Positions 10,970 through 21,934 of a stretch of DNA of 64,000 nucleotides are shown piece after piece. Both the position numbers and the translations under genes were made by a program. The notes under the pieces were generated by a model that did no database searches, was not told the DNA's origin, and was given only the letters and a program-made list of their open reading frames with translations. The stretch is taken from assembly GCA_037576215.1 (NCBI GenBank), contig JBANDB010000009.1, forward strand, positions 558,001 to 622,000. Direction: 5' to 3'. Position 1 is the stretch's first letter; each line of letters opens with the position of its first letter. The stretch is from Armillaria gallica. Its lineage: Eukaryota; Basidiomycota; Agaricomycetes; Agaricales; Physalacriaceae.

Positions 10970-12214
10970 CGTTTCGCCGAGCGACAGAGCAGCAAGGCTT
11001 TCCCTTTATATAGCATGTCATTTGAACGATGATAATGAGATAAGCGAGATATCGTGCTAGACTTGTGCAATTCGGAATTCCTGTTATCCAACCATTCCGC
11101 CGGCAAATCGTATCTGCTGTGCACGGGGCCCGTGCCGTGAGATGACATTGATATGGCCAGATAATTGCTTCGATCATGGGGGTAATGGCGGAATAAGTCA
11201 GGAACGAGTGTTGACAAAACGTTTCGGCCGATTGGACGTAGGCAGAACGAAAACGATGGGTTTATTAGCCATCGGGAATCCATGGGCACTCTGAGCAACA
11301 ATAAAGCTTAGTAACTACGGAAGTGGTTTCCCTGATAAAGAGAATCAAGGCAACAGAACTGGGACGAAGAAAGACGGAGTCAAGGAATGCCAGCAATTTC
11401 CGATTAACTGCGCGTCGCTATCACGTGTGAATCCTCTCACTTTTCTAGCTCACCTTTTAATAAGGTCCCGGGCGTGGACGGCCAATATGAACGTATATAC
11501 TTCTCGTACACTTCCCCTCAGTAACTTACCATGTTGCTACCGTGGACCAACGAAGACCTTGCCTGTTTTTGTTTGACTGCGTTTGAAAGTTTCTCGTCCG
11601 CCGATGCACCGTGAAAAGTCCACGGTGATTCTAAATGCGCGTAGAAAATGCCAGTATACTGAGCGAATTATTCTTCATCGTCTTTCCAACAGTTGTTTTT
11701 CAAAGGTGTCTCAGCGTCTTCGACTAGAATTGAGCCTGGAAACACTGGCAACTTTGCCAGAGTGTATAGAACATTGAAGACGCACTGTTCTCCTCTTAAC
11801 CCCGGCAGTCGTGTAATCAGGACTTCCTCTGTATCACTCACAAACACCTTTTACTTGGTTAACCTCTGCCGGTGGAAGAGTGACACTTTCATCCGTCGGT
11901 ACATGAATCACCATACCTTCGTTTCGTCGCCGTCAGGCCCTAGTAATTTAGGTCGTAGAATTTTATCACGATGTTTTCCTGTCTCATATGCTCAATGATG
12001 CTTTATGAAGATGATGCCCTTACAATTTACTTTTCCCTGTAGCTACGGAATCCTTCAACTGTATATCAAGCGGTGCCTGGGACTCGGTGCAGCGCTGGTC
12101 TCACGTCACAGCGGACTTTGAGAATTCCCATCCTTGCTAGTCTAGGCATGTGCCGAACTAAAGCGTTGACCACCTCTGTATATCGTACGTCGTCATCGAG
12201 CTATCCTTGGTGGC
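10970..12214. other. Promoter side of the aminotransferase; otherwise empty
   Basis: The upstream region of the minus-strand aminotransferase and the 3' side of the next minus-strand gene lie here. Open frames are short and unsupported on both strands. I see no gene. Confidence 0.5.
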
Positions 12215-13297
12215 CTATACCAATGACCACGGCATGCAACCTATAATTTGATGAAGAAAGCTCATCATCGAGGCGGGACCACTCCCATCGTCGGTGATCC
12301 ACACACTCATCAACAACGAAGGCACCATGGCTAGTATCTTCAAGTCGTAACACCTGGACTGAAGAAGGGCGCTGATCCACCATCGTAGAAGTGAACTCGG
12401 CCCAAAGGCGGGACCTTCACGGAGAGGAGGATCAATGAGGCCGATGTTAAGTGTCTGGATGGTGGAAGGAATACGGATGGGAAAAGATGGGACTGCTTGT
12501 ATGACGAAATGAGAGTTCGCGTTCTCAAGAAAGTTTGAAGATGAAATCACGTCGCGTTGAAAGGCGGCATTAGCGTCTATCCATGTGTCTGCCGGGGGAA
12601 TACCTGTAATGGCGAGAGAGGCGGTAACGAGATTGCGCAGATTGATTGGAGATGATGGAGGTAAAAGGATAGCACGAAGAGCCTTTCGTGCAGCATCGGG
12701 GCACTCGAGGGTTAGAGATTGGATTGCTATAGGTTGGTTATTGTAAGTTGGCAGTGGCGTCAGCTCCACCTGTTCTTCTGCATCCCCGACATGGAGGCTG
12801 CCAGAAATGATGAGAGTGAAAGACGAGCGAATGGTGCAGCTGCGAAAAAACGAGAAGAAGGAATCAATGGATGGGATGATCGTATCTTTGAATAGTATTC
12901 TGGAAATATTTTGATACGAGGAAATTACGCCGAGCGCTTCCTCGGGAAGTTTATCCCATGAAACCTTGAAAAACGAAATGTCCTGGACATTGGTCGTCAA
13001 CCGTAGGATAGATGTGATCAGTGGACTTTCAACTGCAGATGGATCGAAAGTCTGAAAGGCGAGAGTCCCGGCTGCAGGTGGGATAATAGGAGACGCGAGA
13101 CATATGTCATGATAACGCTTTACGTTCTCGGCATTGAGGAATGGAATGTCGGCAAATATATACAATCGAGTCCGAGGAAGAAATGACCGAGAAACCAAGG
13201 AGCAGGAAGCAAGATTCCTCATTGCCTCTGCACTTGAAGCGGATGTCTCCCTCACAGTGTCAGTGATAGCATCGGCGAGCTCTTGCGGGAGCTGCAA
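12215..13297 (-). CDS. F-box-like protein, N-terminus incomplete
   Basis: A 360-codon open exon reads LQLPQELADAITD near its start. Next come SCSLVSRSFLPRTRLYIF and hydrophobic, leucine-rich segments. The LPxEL...I and C.LVSR.FL spacing is the F-box-like start seen in the large Agaricomycete families; the rest resembles their degenerate leucine-rich C-terminal half. Such proteins normally present substrates to SCF ubiquitin ligases. No ATG occurs in this frame before the upstream stop; the frame is open back to an acceptor-like TTCAG near 13322, so a short first exon probably lies further right and was not located. The recorded start is therefore only the point where homology becomes clear. 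Confidence 0.6.
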   Translation of the reverse strand: MQLPQELADAITDTVRETSASSAEAMRNLASCSLVSRSFLPRTRLYIFADIPFLNAENVKRYHDICLASPIIPPAAGTLAFQTFDPSAVESPLITSILRLTTNVQDISFFKVSWDKLPEEALGVISSYQNISRILFKDTIIPSIDSFFSFFRSCTIRSSFTLIISGSLHVGDAEEQVELTPLPTYNNQPIAIQSLTLECPDAARKALRAILLPPSSPINLRNLVTASLAITGIPPADTWIDANAAFQRDVISSSNFLENANSHFVIQAVPSFPIRIPSTIQTLNIGLIDPPLREGPAFGPSSLLRWWISALLQSRCYDLKILAMVPSLLMSVWITDDGSGPASMMSFLHQIIGCMPWSLV

Positions 13298-13706
13298 GTT
13301 GAGATCTGATGCCTCTATGCATGCTGAAGATTAGCTGCCATAGCAATGCATTGATATCGTGGGACTTAACATAGACGATGCTCAATACAAAGGCGAGAAA
13401 CAGAACGATGATGGCTGTCGATAAAAGACTTGCACAAAACGTAATTCACTCACCGGCAACCGGACCGCTTTACCGATCTCCGGCAGCTGCAGCTTTCATT
13501 TGTTTTTCACCAGCAAGTTCCGCCCTATCGTCCTACTGAAAGCTTTTCATTAGTAGTAAGCCTTTGCATCGTAGCCTCTCATTGATATCATTAATAAAGG
13601 TGAAGTACCAGATCCTGCTACGAGATAATTGACGGTAAAGAAGCGCAGCAATCGTAGGTATGAAACTATCAACAATCGAACTAAAAGATCCATTAAAAAA
13701 TATTGT

Positions 13707-14208
13707 TCAGTTTCTCGGGCCTCCGGTAATGGTGAAAGGTTCCCCCCGGTTCCCCGAGTCGCCAAAAACTACGCGTCCATTCCATCAGTGAGTAGTCAAT
13801 TTCCAGAGAAGCCAGAAAACTCACGAACAAGTGCGTAATCGTCGCCTTCGATCACCCAGGGAACCTGAACTTGGATGCTTCCCAGCAGAATATCAAACTG
13901 GTCTGCCAAGACGACTGAAAAATAGTCAGCAGCTAGTTATGGGTTGCCTGTGATGGACGCGACTTGCCAGGTAATTGCCCAACACTTTTGATGAGCCTAA
14001 TGCTGCTCCTGTTACGGTCGGTAATAGGTGAAGGTGGGTTAGAAGTATCCCAAGTGACATTTTGGATAGTCTTTACGGTCCAAACGGTCCCCGTACCGGG
14101 GGAAGTGATGGGCGGGGTGAAGATATCTCGACGAGTAGGAGTCACAGATGCTGAAGTATCGGCTGCAAATAGAGCGATGAGGAAGGCAGCCGAGAACGTA
14201 AGTTTCAT
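13707..14208 (-). CDS. KRE9/KNH-domain secreted protein
   Basis: Three exons (14208-13968, 13914-13825, 13768-13707) give 130 residues. A clear signal peptide (MKLTFSAAFLIALFAADTSA) comes first. The single domain of the Ser/Thr-rich GPI-anchored or KRE9-KNH1 N-terminal family follows: SPGTGTVWTVKTIQNVTWDT near the start and DYALVLFGDSGNRGEPFTI at the end. Proteins of this type are secreted and tied to cell-wall beta-glucan assembly. This copy stops right after the domain, without a Ser/Thr-rich tail or GPI signal, so it should be a small soluble protein. The first intron uses a GC donor (GCAAGT); the second is GTGAGT-TAG. Confidence 0.85.
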
Positions 14209-14257
14209 GGTTTTAGTCCGTGTCAATATACTAATGCAAAGCGCAGAATCCGAGCTG

Positions 14258-14265
14258 ATTTTATA
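14258..14265 (-). promoter_or_regulatory. TATA box of the KRE9/KNH-like gene
   Basis: On the minus strand TATAAAAT stands about 50 bp before the ATG at 14208, a usual spacing for a fungal core promoter. Confidence 0.6.
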
Positions 14266-16380
14266 GGTCATAGCAGGCGGCCGGGAATACTTGCATTCCC
14301 ATGGACGGAGACATAAGAGCGATGTTCCAGACTGCTGACGATTGTGGAGAGTGAAAGCAAGACGGCAGAATGTCGGTTGTGGGACCAAGACGCCACTTGG
14401 CACTCTTCAAGAAGCGATCATCGCAACTTGTAGGTATTGCCAAGCCGCCGGCGCTATGACACAAGCAGATTCAGACATCTTGGTCCCCAGTATATGTTAG
14501 TGACGCTTGAAGGTGAGAATATCGTCCTTCAAAGCTCGAAAACAGATTGAAGAGTGATCAAAAAATAGGTAGTTGCTTTTCGCTGCATTGCCATGCAACG
14601 GAACAAAGGGAGTAAGCAAATAAGATCGCCAAGAATCCCGATCTTCTGAGGATTTACACTCTCACCGGCAGTGCCACTGGGTATCAGAAGCAAAACCGCA
14701 AAGGCCCCGGGGCCTGCCGTCTTTACGAACATGTGATTCCCGGGCCGGGATCCGACTCTTGCCACATTTCCCCGAGTACGGAACTGACGGCCGCACGACG
14801 CAAGCACGACGTCCATGAGACGCTGTTTCTATGCCCCTGCCATACACATAGCACGCACCCCTGACATTTCGTATCTACTATGGCACTCCAAGTATCAATA
14901 GAAAATAGCTTCCTAATCACTGTCCTACAGGACCACGGGCCGTAAGTTACTACTACTAAACATTTCCACACTAATATTTGCACAAGCCGCACAGGTCGTC
15001 GCCGAGCCAAGAGAATACGCGACTCCTCAACCGACCGTTCTATGTCTAACGAGACTGTGCCAAGATCCTACGCGGCAAAGCCATGCCGTCTCTACCAGTA
15101 TTACGAGGACGCTTGGCAATTATACCTCAGAAATTATTCGACAACGCGCCACCCAGGAATACCATTCGTCTCGTTTAGCGCCTGTTGATGGTTTGGTGTG
15201 AGCTGGCCATGAGGTAGAACAATCAGTCACCTCGCTATGCCAGAAGCGGTTTTTCAGATCCCCCGTGATCTGCGTGTACGTCGGTATGCGAATCAACGTA
15301 TAGAGATTTTCAGTACTTCTTACCTTTAGGTTAATCTCTGATCCACGACGCAATGTCCCAGCTCTAAGCCATACAACTGGACTCGCTCCGAGGCGCGCTG
15401 TTTCAGTGCTGCTACTGTTTTGCTGCAAACTTCGGCTTTAGAGCAAGGACACTATCCTTCTCGACGTTCTCACCTCTATATCTCGTACACCAGTTCTGGT
15501 GCGTCTTCCGAACCCCTTCGTTTCTTGTCAGTTGCCTGTCCTATAGAAGACTACTGCGGGATACTCACGAGGCTTGGGAAAGCACCAACAAGCATCAACG
15601 ATGCGATTACTGACATTAAGAGGACTAGGTGCCAGCGCATAGCGGTCCGGAGTGATTTGTTACAAGGTGTGTACTTTCTTGTAGCCTGACGAGAGCAGCA
15701 AACGAAAAATTTCAGGACAGGAAAGTGTTTAATACCCTCCGGATCGGATAGCAGCATGCTTACTCTCACAGGATCAACACAAGATATCGAGGCTACCTTC
15801 AAGCCTCCGCGAAACGAAATGTGTTCCGATCCGCAAGATATATGCGGCTAACACAGCGGTCACCCTTCAAGTACCTCGGTCCTTGTGAATCAGTCGTGTT
15901 TGTTTGTTGATATGCTTTGTTCCAGGTAAAGAAACGACTTCTTAGAAGGCGGAATAACAGCTGACGTTCAAGATTATTCGAGGTCAGATTTCTTTGTGTA
16001 AGAGATATCCATCGACATCTATCTTTACAAGCTATCTGGGAATTCGTTCCGTGATAAATGGCTTCGAATCCGATTTCGGATTTGCCCCAAAGGCGCGGAG
16101 GAATGTGATTATATTTTGTAGAACCAGAGTTACCCACCGTCAACGAGTCTGTAGCGTGACTTGAAGCTTTGCCGTTGTGCCAACGCGTGATATTCCTGTC
16201 TCTCTCGAACGGCGCCTCGGATTCGCGCAAAGAAATCGAATGACGACGGGATACCTTTCCCGCAACACTTCCTAAGTCTGCGGTAGGACTTTTAGTGAAG
16301 GCCCTCCTCGGAAGTCGGAACGTGGTTCCTCCGGTGCACGTGCCGCTTTCGGGCTTCCGCAATCATTGAACCGATCCGCA
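14266..16380. other. Long stretch without a supported gene
   Basis: The longest open frame is a minus-strand 187-codon frame at 15799-16362, directly opposite the promoter of the aldolase; it has no motif, signal peptide or family resemblance and a basic, Ser/Arg-rich composition. A minus-strand frame at 15551-15800 contains one strongly hydrophobic stretch (LVLLMSVIASLMLVGAF) followed by a GTGAGT-like donor. It could be an exon of an unrecognised membrane protein, but I could not join it to neighbours. Confidence 0.4.
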
Positions 16381-17466
16381 ATGGTGCATCAAGTATTCAC
16401 AGTGACTCAGACCACCATGGCCCATCCACCGCCCCCTGGATGTCACGTCGCCGCCGTACTTTTCATGACAAAAAATGAGGATCTCGATTGTGACGCTATC
16501 AAAGCTCATACACTGAGATTAGCCCAGGTACCAAAACCCAGTATGTGTTGTACGCGATATTTAGCTATCCCCTTTCTCTCTAGGGAGGTGTTGCTGGTAT
16601 ACTCGTGCAAGGAGATAACGGGGAGGCTCAGTTGCTCTCTGAGGCTGAGCGGCGCGAGGTCATCAGGATAACCCGCGAGACGTTGGACCAGAACGGGTAC
16701 AATAATATTCCTGTTATCGCTGGTGCTAGCGCACCGTCCACCAAAGTGACGGTCCAGCTATGCAAGGAGGCAGGAGATTCTGGCGCGTCGTACGCGCTAG
16801 TCTTGGCTCCTGTTCCCTGGCCTTTGAAGATTACACCTGAGTCTGCTATCATATCCTATCAAGAGGTAGGTGTACATATAGATCTAAATATTATCGTGTT
16901 GCTTACAATAGTTACATTATTTGTAGATTGCAGATAAATCGCCCATTCCCATCATTATCTACAATTTCCCGACCGTAACGAATGGCTTGAACCTCGACTC
17001 TGACGCGATCGAAGAATTGGCGAAGCATCCCAACATCGTAGGCGTTAAAATTGCCTGCGGTGAAATGGGAAAGCTTCACAGGCTGGCGTCTATTTTCTCT
17101 CCCTCCGAATTCGGGATATACACATCAACGACGGACTGCATGCTCCATGGACTGATATCTGGTTGCGCTGGAACGATGGCAGCGTCACCGAATATCATCC
17201 CAAAGCTCCATGTAAAGCTGTATAATCTGATCAAAGACGGTAAGATGGACGAGGCGCTGAAGTTACAGACGGATATCGCTCATGCTGATTGGGCAAAAAC
17301 GAAACTTGGGCCGCTTTCTGCGATCAAGACGGTCGTAGCGAAGAATTTTGGGTATGGGAATAATGTTGTGCGTTCACCGTTGAAGGCGGTCGGAGAAGAT
17401 ACTTTTGTGGGAAGCAAGCATTATGCGGCTTTGGAGAAAGTGATTGCTCTCGAGAAGCAGCTTTGA
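16381..17466 (+). CDS. Dihydrodipicolinate synthase-family aldolase (4-hydroxy-2-oxoglutarate aldolase type)
   Basis: Exons 16381-16527, 16584-16865 and 16927-17466 give 322 residues. The protein is a class I (Schiff-base) aldolase of the DapA/NAL family. GILVQGDNGEAQLLSEAER is the substrate-carboxylate loop; IIIYNFPTVTNGLNL holds the catalytic Tyr; IVGVKIACGEMGKL holds the lysine that forms the imine. Fungal members without lysine-biosynthesis context usually cleave or form 2-oxo acids such as 4-hydroxy-2-oxoglutarate. A second ATG at 16417 lies in a near-perfect context (ACCACCATGG) and may be the main start; residues before it are unconserved in character. No signal peptide. Not part of any cluster here. 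Confidence 0.85.
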
Positions 17467-17725
17467 ATATCACGTACCAATATGGTCTTTGGCGTCCTAG
17501 TCAATACATTGGTGTCTTTATCAGGATAACCTGAACATGCCACCAAAGCCATGGCGACGTGAATTGTCATACAGGGTGGCATCTTTGTCCAAAAGCAAAA
17601 ATGGGCGGACTATTACCATACAAGGGTCTTTAATGGCAGATGCTTTCTGGACACAATTTCAAGTCACAATCAAGAGAAGCTTCATTGTTTTACAGTGGCA
17701 TTCTCGCCCACATATAAGAGCTGAG

Positions 17726-18413
17726 ATGCCCGACTCATCGACACCATCTTCCCCTGCTCACACAAAGGATATCACCAAAATGAATCCTTACGGCCAAGTC
17801 TACTACCACCCAGCCTACCCGGTCACTTACGGCTATGACTTCTATGGAAATCCTGTTATGTACGCTGTTGGTCCCCCTCAGATGCCACCACCGCCGGCAC
17901 CAACCCCGTCACCAGCACCCTCGACATCGAGTTCGCAGTCCTCAGGCTCTGCCACCATCGTCGCTCTTCCTGGGACTCCGAAAGAGGCTCCGCAGCAGTA
18001 TTTCGCCAAAGTCTGTCGTCTAGTGCATCTTGGTGAGATGCTTCTGTGATAATAGTACGCGTACACATTTCACTTATTTCAACGGACAGTTGAGCAGTGG
18101 CAAGACGCGAACAAGAATGGCGTGCCAGACTGGCAGTTTCCTAACTATCTCGTTGATCCTGTTGCAAAAGAGTGGATGCCCGTGGAGGAGGCGTTCCAGA
18201 GATTCGGGGAGCAATTCTCAGAAGAAGAAAAAGCGACATGGTCCATTTTTGGGGCACAACGTGCCCGATTCCTTGAAGGTTAGTCTTGCCAAAATTCCGA
18301 CACCGAATTTTGAGCTTATACGCTCCATTATAGTCGTTGATGATGTCCTTGAGAGACTGAAAGGCGAAAGGGAAATCGCTATCCAGATGATGCGTGGAAA
18401 TCTGCTTGACTAA
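17726..18413 (+). CDS. Unknown small protein with Pro-rich middle
   Basis: Exons 17726-18032, 18090-18278 and 18334-18413 total 192 codons with consistent phases. The N-terminal part is Tyr/Pro-rich (MNPYGQVYYHPAYP). A proline/serine linker follows. The C-terminal half is charged, with WQDANKNGVPDWQFPNYL and a helical tail (VVDDVLERLKGEREIAIQ). DANKNGVPD resembles a calcium-binding EF-hand loop, but the flanking helices do not fit well. I do not recognise the family; it looks like one of many Agaricomycete orphans. The start could instead be the ATG at 17781. Nothing here indicates a signal peptide or membrane segment. Confidence 0.6.
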
Positions 18414-18801
18414 AGGGATCTTGGACTTTGTCGGAATTGAGGTTGTCAAAATGTTTCAGTATGCTGCACTCACTATATTATGCTTTATGACCATGTCATT
18501 TTATCATTCTTCCTAAACTTCTCTGCATATGCGAATCTTGATCGTTCTTGTAACAAACGCGTCAAAACCGCGCAAAAAACGTAGAATATTATTCAGAGAA
18601 GTCGTACTGCAACGAGGAGGTAATTATTACGCGCTTCATCCAAGACCCGAAGCGGCTGTTCCATGAGATCAACTCTCAATTTAAAATACAGTGTGAGCCT
18701 GCCCTAGAGCTCACGTGCGTGACGCGTCTGGCCACTTCAAATCTTTGCATTTTCTTCCACCACCTCCCATCATCTGCATTGTCCGCCGATACTCTGCATG
18801 C
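18414..18801. other. Intergenic, promoter of the large F-box gene
   Basis: Both neighbours are on the plus strand. The last 80 bp before 18802 are rich in pyrimidines and CA. No gene is visible. Confidence 0.5.
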
Positions 18802-21331
18802 ATGGATCACCTCAATTCGCACAAGAAACGCAAACTGTGTCCAAGGGTGAAGGAGAATGTGGCCCCCGACGGACACCAAGATGTGAAAGAGGATGAACAG
18901 CGCCCCAGGTCGAAGCGACGGTTGAAAGGAGCATTGGCAGCGCTGGTGGACATGCCGCTGGACATCATTTTTCTGGTACTTTTCGGTCTCCTTTTTTGTT
19001 ACCCTTTTAACGTATAGTAATAGATATTAGCGCTGCTTGACCCCTTGGACCTGCTGCATTTGGCGCGTCTCTCCAAGACTTTTCGGCGCGTCTTGATGAG
19101 CAAGACATCGGTGACTGTCTGGCGGGATGCTATTAAAAATGTTGACGGCTTCCCTGGGGCGCCTATTGGTATGTCTGAACCGGCCTGGGTCAGCCTTCTT
19201 TTGGTCAACACCTGCCAAGTCTGTACCTTTTGCTTTCCTTCCTTGCACAGATATTTGACGCCGGCTTCAGTTCTGCTGGACATCTACTGTTCGGTCTCCA
19301 AATATTCTTCTGATGACTCGTATCTGCTCCGCATGTTTCAAGACCCAGTAAGTGCCGTGACTTGCTATTACTTTGCATCCCACTGAAGGTCGCCTAGCAC
19401 TGTCGGCGAAACAGAGCTTGAGTCTAGTATGCAGCGCGAACCGGGAGATATGAAGCTTTGTTCTATTCTGCAGTTGGTTCTCACCGCCTGGATGAGTACG
19501 TGTGTCTCCTTCGGTCAAAGAGAACCTGGCTTAAGAACCCCTCATTCAGAACATGGCAACGACGGTCTTGAACCGACGTGCCTCCGTCGCGATTTCGACT
19601 ATATTATGCAAAAGCTACTATCTTTTCAACGCCAGGAAGAACGAGATATATATATCCTGGAACGCAAGACGTTCGTGGCGATCCTCAGCGATGTGAGTTT
19701 TTCCGGAGTCGGCACTATGTTATAAGCTGTGATTGATCTAGCTTTGCAGCATGCGAGAATGAGTGTCGACTGGTACGATGCTCAGACGTTGAAGCGGTCT
19801 AGGGAGCTGGAGAACTTGAAAGAAGAACGCTCACAAGCGTTGGTGTTTCAATGTTTTTATCATGAGTATACTCACGACCCTTCAGCATCGTTCAAAAGCT
19901 AACCGAACTCGGATATGGGAAGGAGATACGAAATATTCAGTCGCCTGATATTCCGCTAGCGAAGCATCCTCTAGTGAGGCAAGCGCGTCCTTTGACGGAG
20001 AAAGGCGCGTTACGTTCTATGTTAATGCCCGAGCCGACCTAACAGTTGTCCTGCAGTCTGGAACAACATAAAGCCTGAGCTGATTCAGTATCTAGACAAG
20101 ATGAAAGCTCACCGAAAGGCTCGGACACGACAAAAAATAGTTCAATCCCGGAAGAAAATCGCCATTGACATCCTCAGAAACTATAAGAAAACGCTCCCTC
20201 TTTTCACCGTCACACCTTCGGTGGTCGATTTCCTCGCGTTGGACTGTGTTCGTCAAGTCGTCTACCAGTCGTCCAAGATTAGCGTGGACGCAGCGTCCTT
20301 TGATTCCATCGTGAAGCAGCTTCCCAATATCTTCGCCGCGTTCCAGGCATCGGTCGAACAACGCGTTATCAAGCACACCTTTGGCCCAGATTCCCCCTTA
20401 TCTGAGGAGGAAAAGGGATCACAATTCAAGCTCGCCTGTAACGCGTTTTACTGCAAGCACTGCACCATATTCGCCCGTCAGATCAACAAGCGAAAGAAGA
20501 ACGACCATCCAAAATGGGTGACACCATTATTCTACCCAGACAACATGTCGCATCGCTGCCTCCATCTCGATTATGATTTCCGGTCCCAGGATCCTCTGCG
20601 AGTGACAGAGGGTGGCCGTGTCCGACAGGCGTGGAGTACGAACCAGCTGGCTGCCGACGAGGTTTTTCGCAAGGTGATCAGGGACGTGATCTTGTTGGTA
20701 GGGAAGGACCCCAAGGAGACGACAGCGCAGGATATGGATTCTGCGCTGGAAGACTTACAGTTCAAATGTGGCAAATGCCCGCCTGAGCTTAGCGAGGATA
20801 CGCCCCCTGCGCAGAGGTTCCTGCACTTCGAGTTGTATGGATGGAGGAAACTTGTTCGTGTTGCTTTTACCTATCTGGTTTTTTTGCGTCTGCTGATAAA
20901 TGAGACGTGTAGGTGGAACATCTATTCACAAAACATTACTGCGAGACAGACGCACTGGAGTCTTACATCCAGCTCATCAAATCGTGGTCAGAGGACTGGG
21001 AAATGGTGGATGAACCTGCAGAAGATGGTAGCGATTCTGTTAGCCCGCACTGTGTGGACCTTCCTTGTGAGAGTGACTATCGGACGCTCCATGGGATGGT
21101 TGAGCATCTGATATTCCAGTGAGCATTTACTATCGTTGATTTTGGCCTTGGGTTTCTTACAAAGCTTTCTCTGTTAGTCATGATGTACAGCACGTCGAAG
21201 CCTTTGTTGATATCTTCAAACCGACGCTTGAGAGGCCCTTCGCGGAGAGGGCTGCACGAGCGACTGAGTTTGTGGGCATTTTCCCCGAGGGACATCCTTT
21301 GAGATCGGCTGATCGTGTTGATGATTTTTGA
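18802..21331 (+). CDS. Large multi-exon F-box protein
   Basis: The N-terminus MDHLNSHKKRKLCPR is basic. An F-box follows (LVDMPLDIIFL, joined across an intron ending at about 19026 to ILALLDPLDLLHLARLSK). A conserved region (SVTVWRDAIKNV) leads to a paired CxxC motif, CQFC...ICSAC, rebuilt by an intron ending near 19274. From 20086 on, a long exon carries KIAIDILRNYKK, and the final exons carry YCETDALESYIQLI and FVGIFPEGHPLRSADR. This order matches a widespread mushroom F-box family that binds zinc through the two CxxC pairs; the partner would be SKP1 in an SCF ligase. The 19400-19900 part was only partly resolved, but the pieces RDIYILERKTF and RSRELENLKEERSQAL show it remains coding. It appears intact. 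Confidence 0.7.
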
Positions 21332-21886
21332 GAGTTCGTACCGTACCCCATCATCTTCGGATGGTATCCTTTAATACTGCTTAGATATACCTTCGTAGAA
21401 TACATCGAATACCGTACTTTCGAGGAACTTATCCTCGTGCGCATACTCGCCAATCGTGGATCTGTTTCATTTTGGACTGGAAGGGGTCATCGCCAGATGA
21501 TTTCAGAGTGCGATGCTCGTCCCCTTGATTGGTACTCGAATATGGAACATCATATACGCGGGTTTGTAGAAAAATATACGAAATGCTCTTATGTAGCTGC
21601 TAGCACCTCTATTTTCCGTCGGCCTCGGAGGTATTTTCCAGTGAAGTAAAAAGACGAGAACTCCCTACGAATATTACGAATACAAACGATTACTCTAGCC
21701 TGTCAAGCTGCTCGTTATTCGCGGAACTCGTAGTACCTAGCCTGGTCTTCCCCACTGGTGCCCACGTGAACTATAGGAGGCTTTAGGGCAGGTAGTTAAA
21801 AATTAATTAATTTCTCTCTCCTGCTTTTGCTCCTCTCCATTGCCCCTGATAAGAAATCAGGGTTTTCTTCGGTAAGCCTTGCCACC
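21332..21886. other. Intergenic, promoter of an F-box-like gene
   Basis: There is no gene. The strand is pyrimidine-rich between 21800 and 21840 and ends in the upstream ORF of the next gene. Confidence 0.5.
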
Positions 21887-21934
21887 ATGGTATCTATCGT
21901 AAATTCTAATGGTGGTATTGCTAGAGTGCCATGA
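21887..21934 (+). promoter_or_regulatory. Upstream ORF overlapping the F-box-like start (ATGA)
   Basis: A 15-codon ORF begins at the optimal context GCCACCATGG and ends with TGA that shares ATGA with the main start at 21931. The arrangement suggests that the main protein is made by leaky scanning or re-initiation. Whether 21887 is within the transcript was not established. The paralogue at 28726 has related sequence here but a different, shorter ORF. Confidence 0.5.

Noticed and set aside
15799..16362. 187-codon minus-strand frame upstream of the aldolase
   Set aside because: Composition is unlike neighbouring genes and no domain, signal peptide or membrane segment is visible.
19218..19330. 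Apparent frameshift in the large F-box gene suggesting a pseudogene
   Set aside because: An intron from GTCTGT near 19219 to the TTCAG before 19275 restores the frame and rebuilds the expected CxxC...CxxC motif.
20092..20376. Minus-strand 94-codon frame
   Set aside because: Shadow of the long F-box exon on the plus strand.
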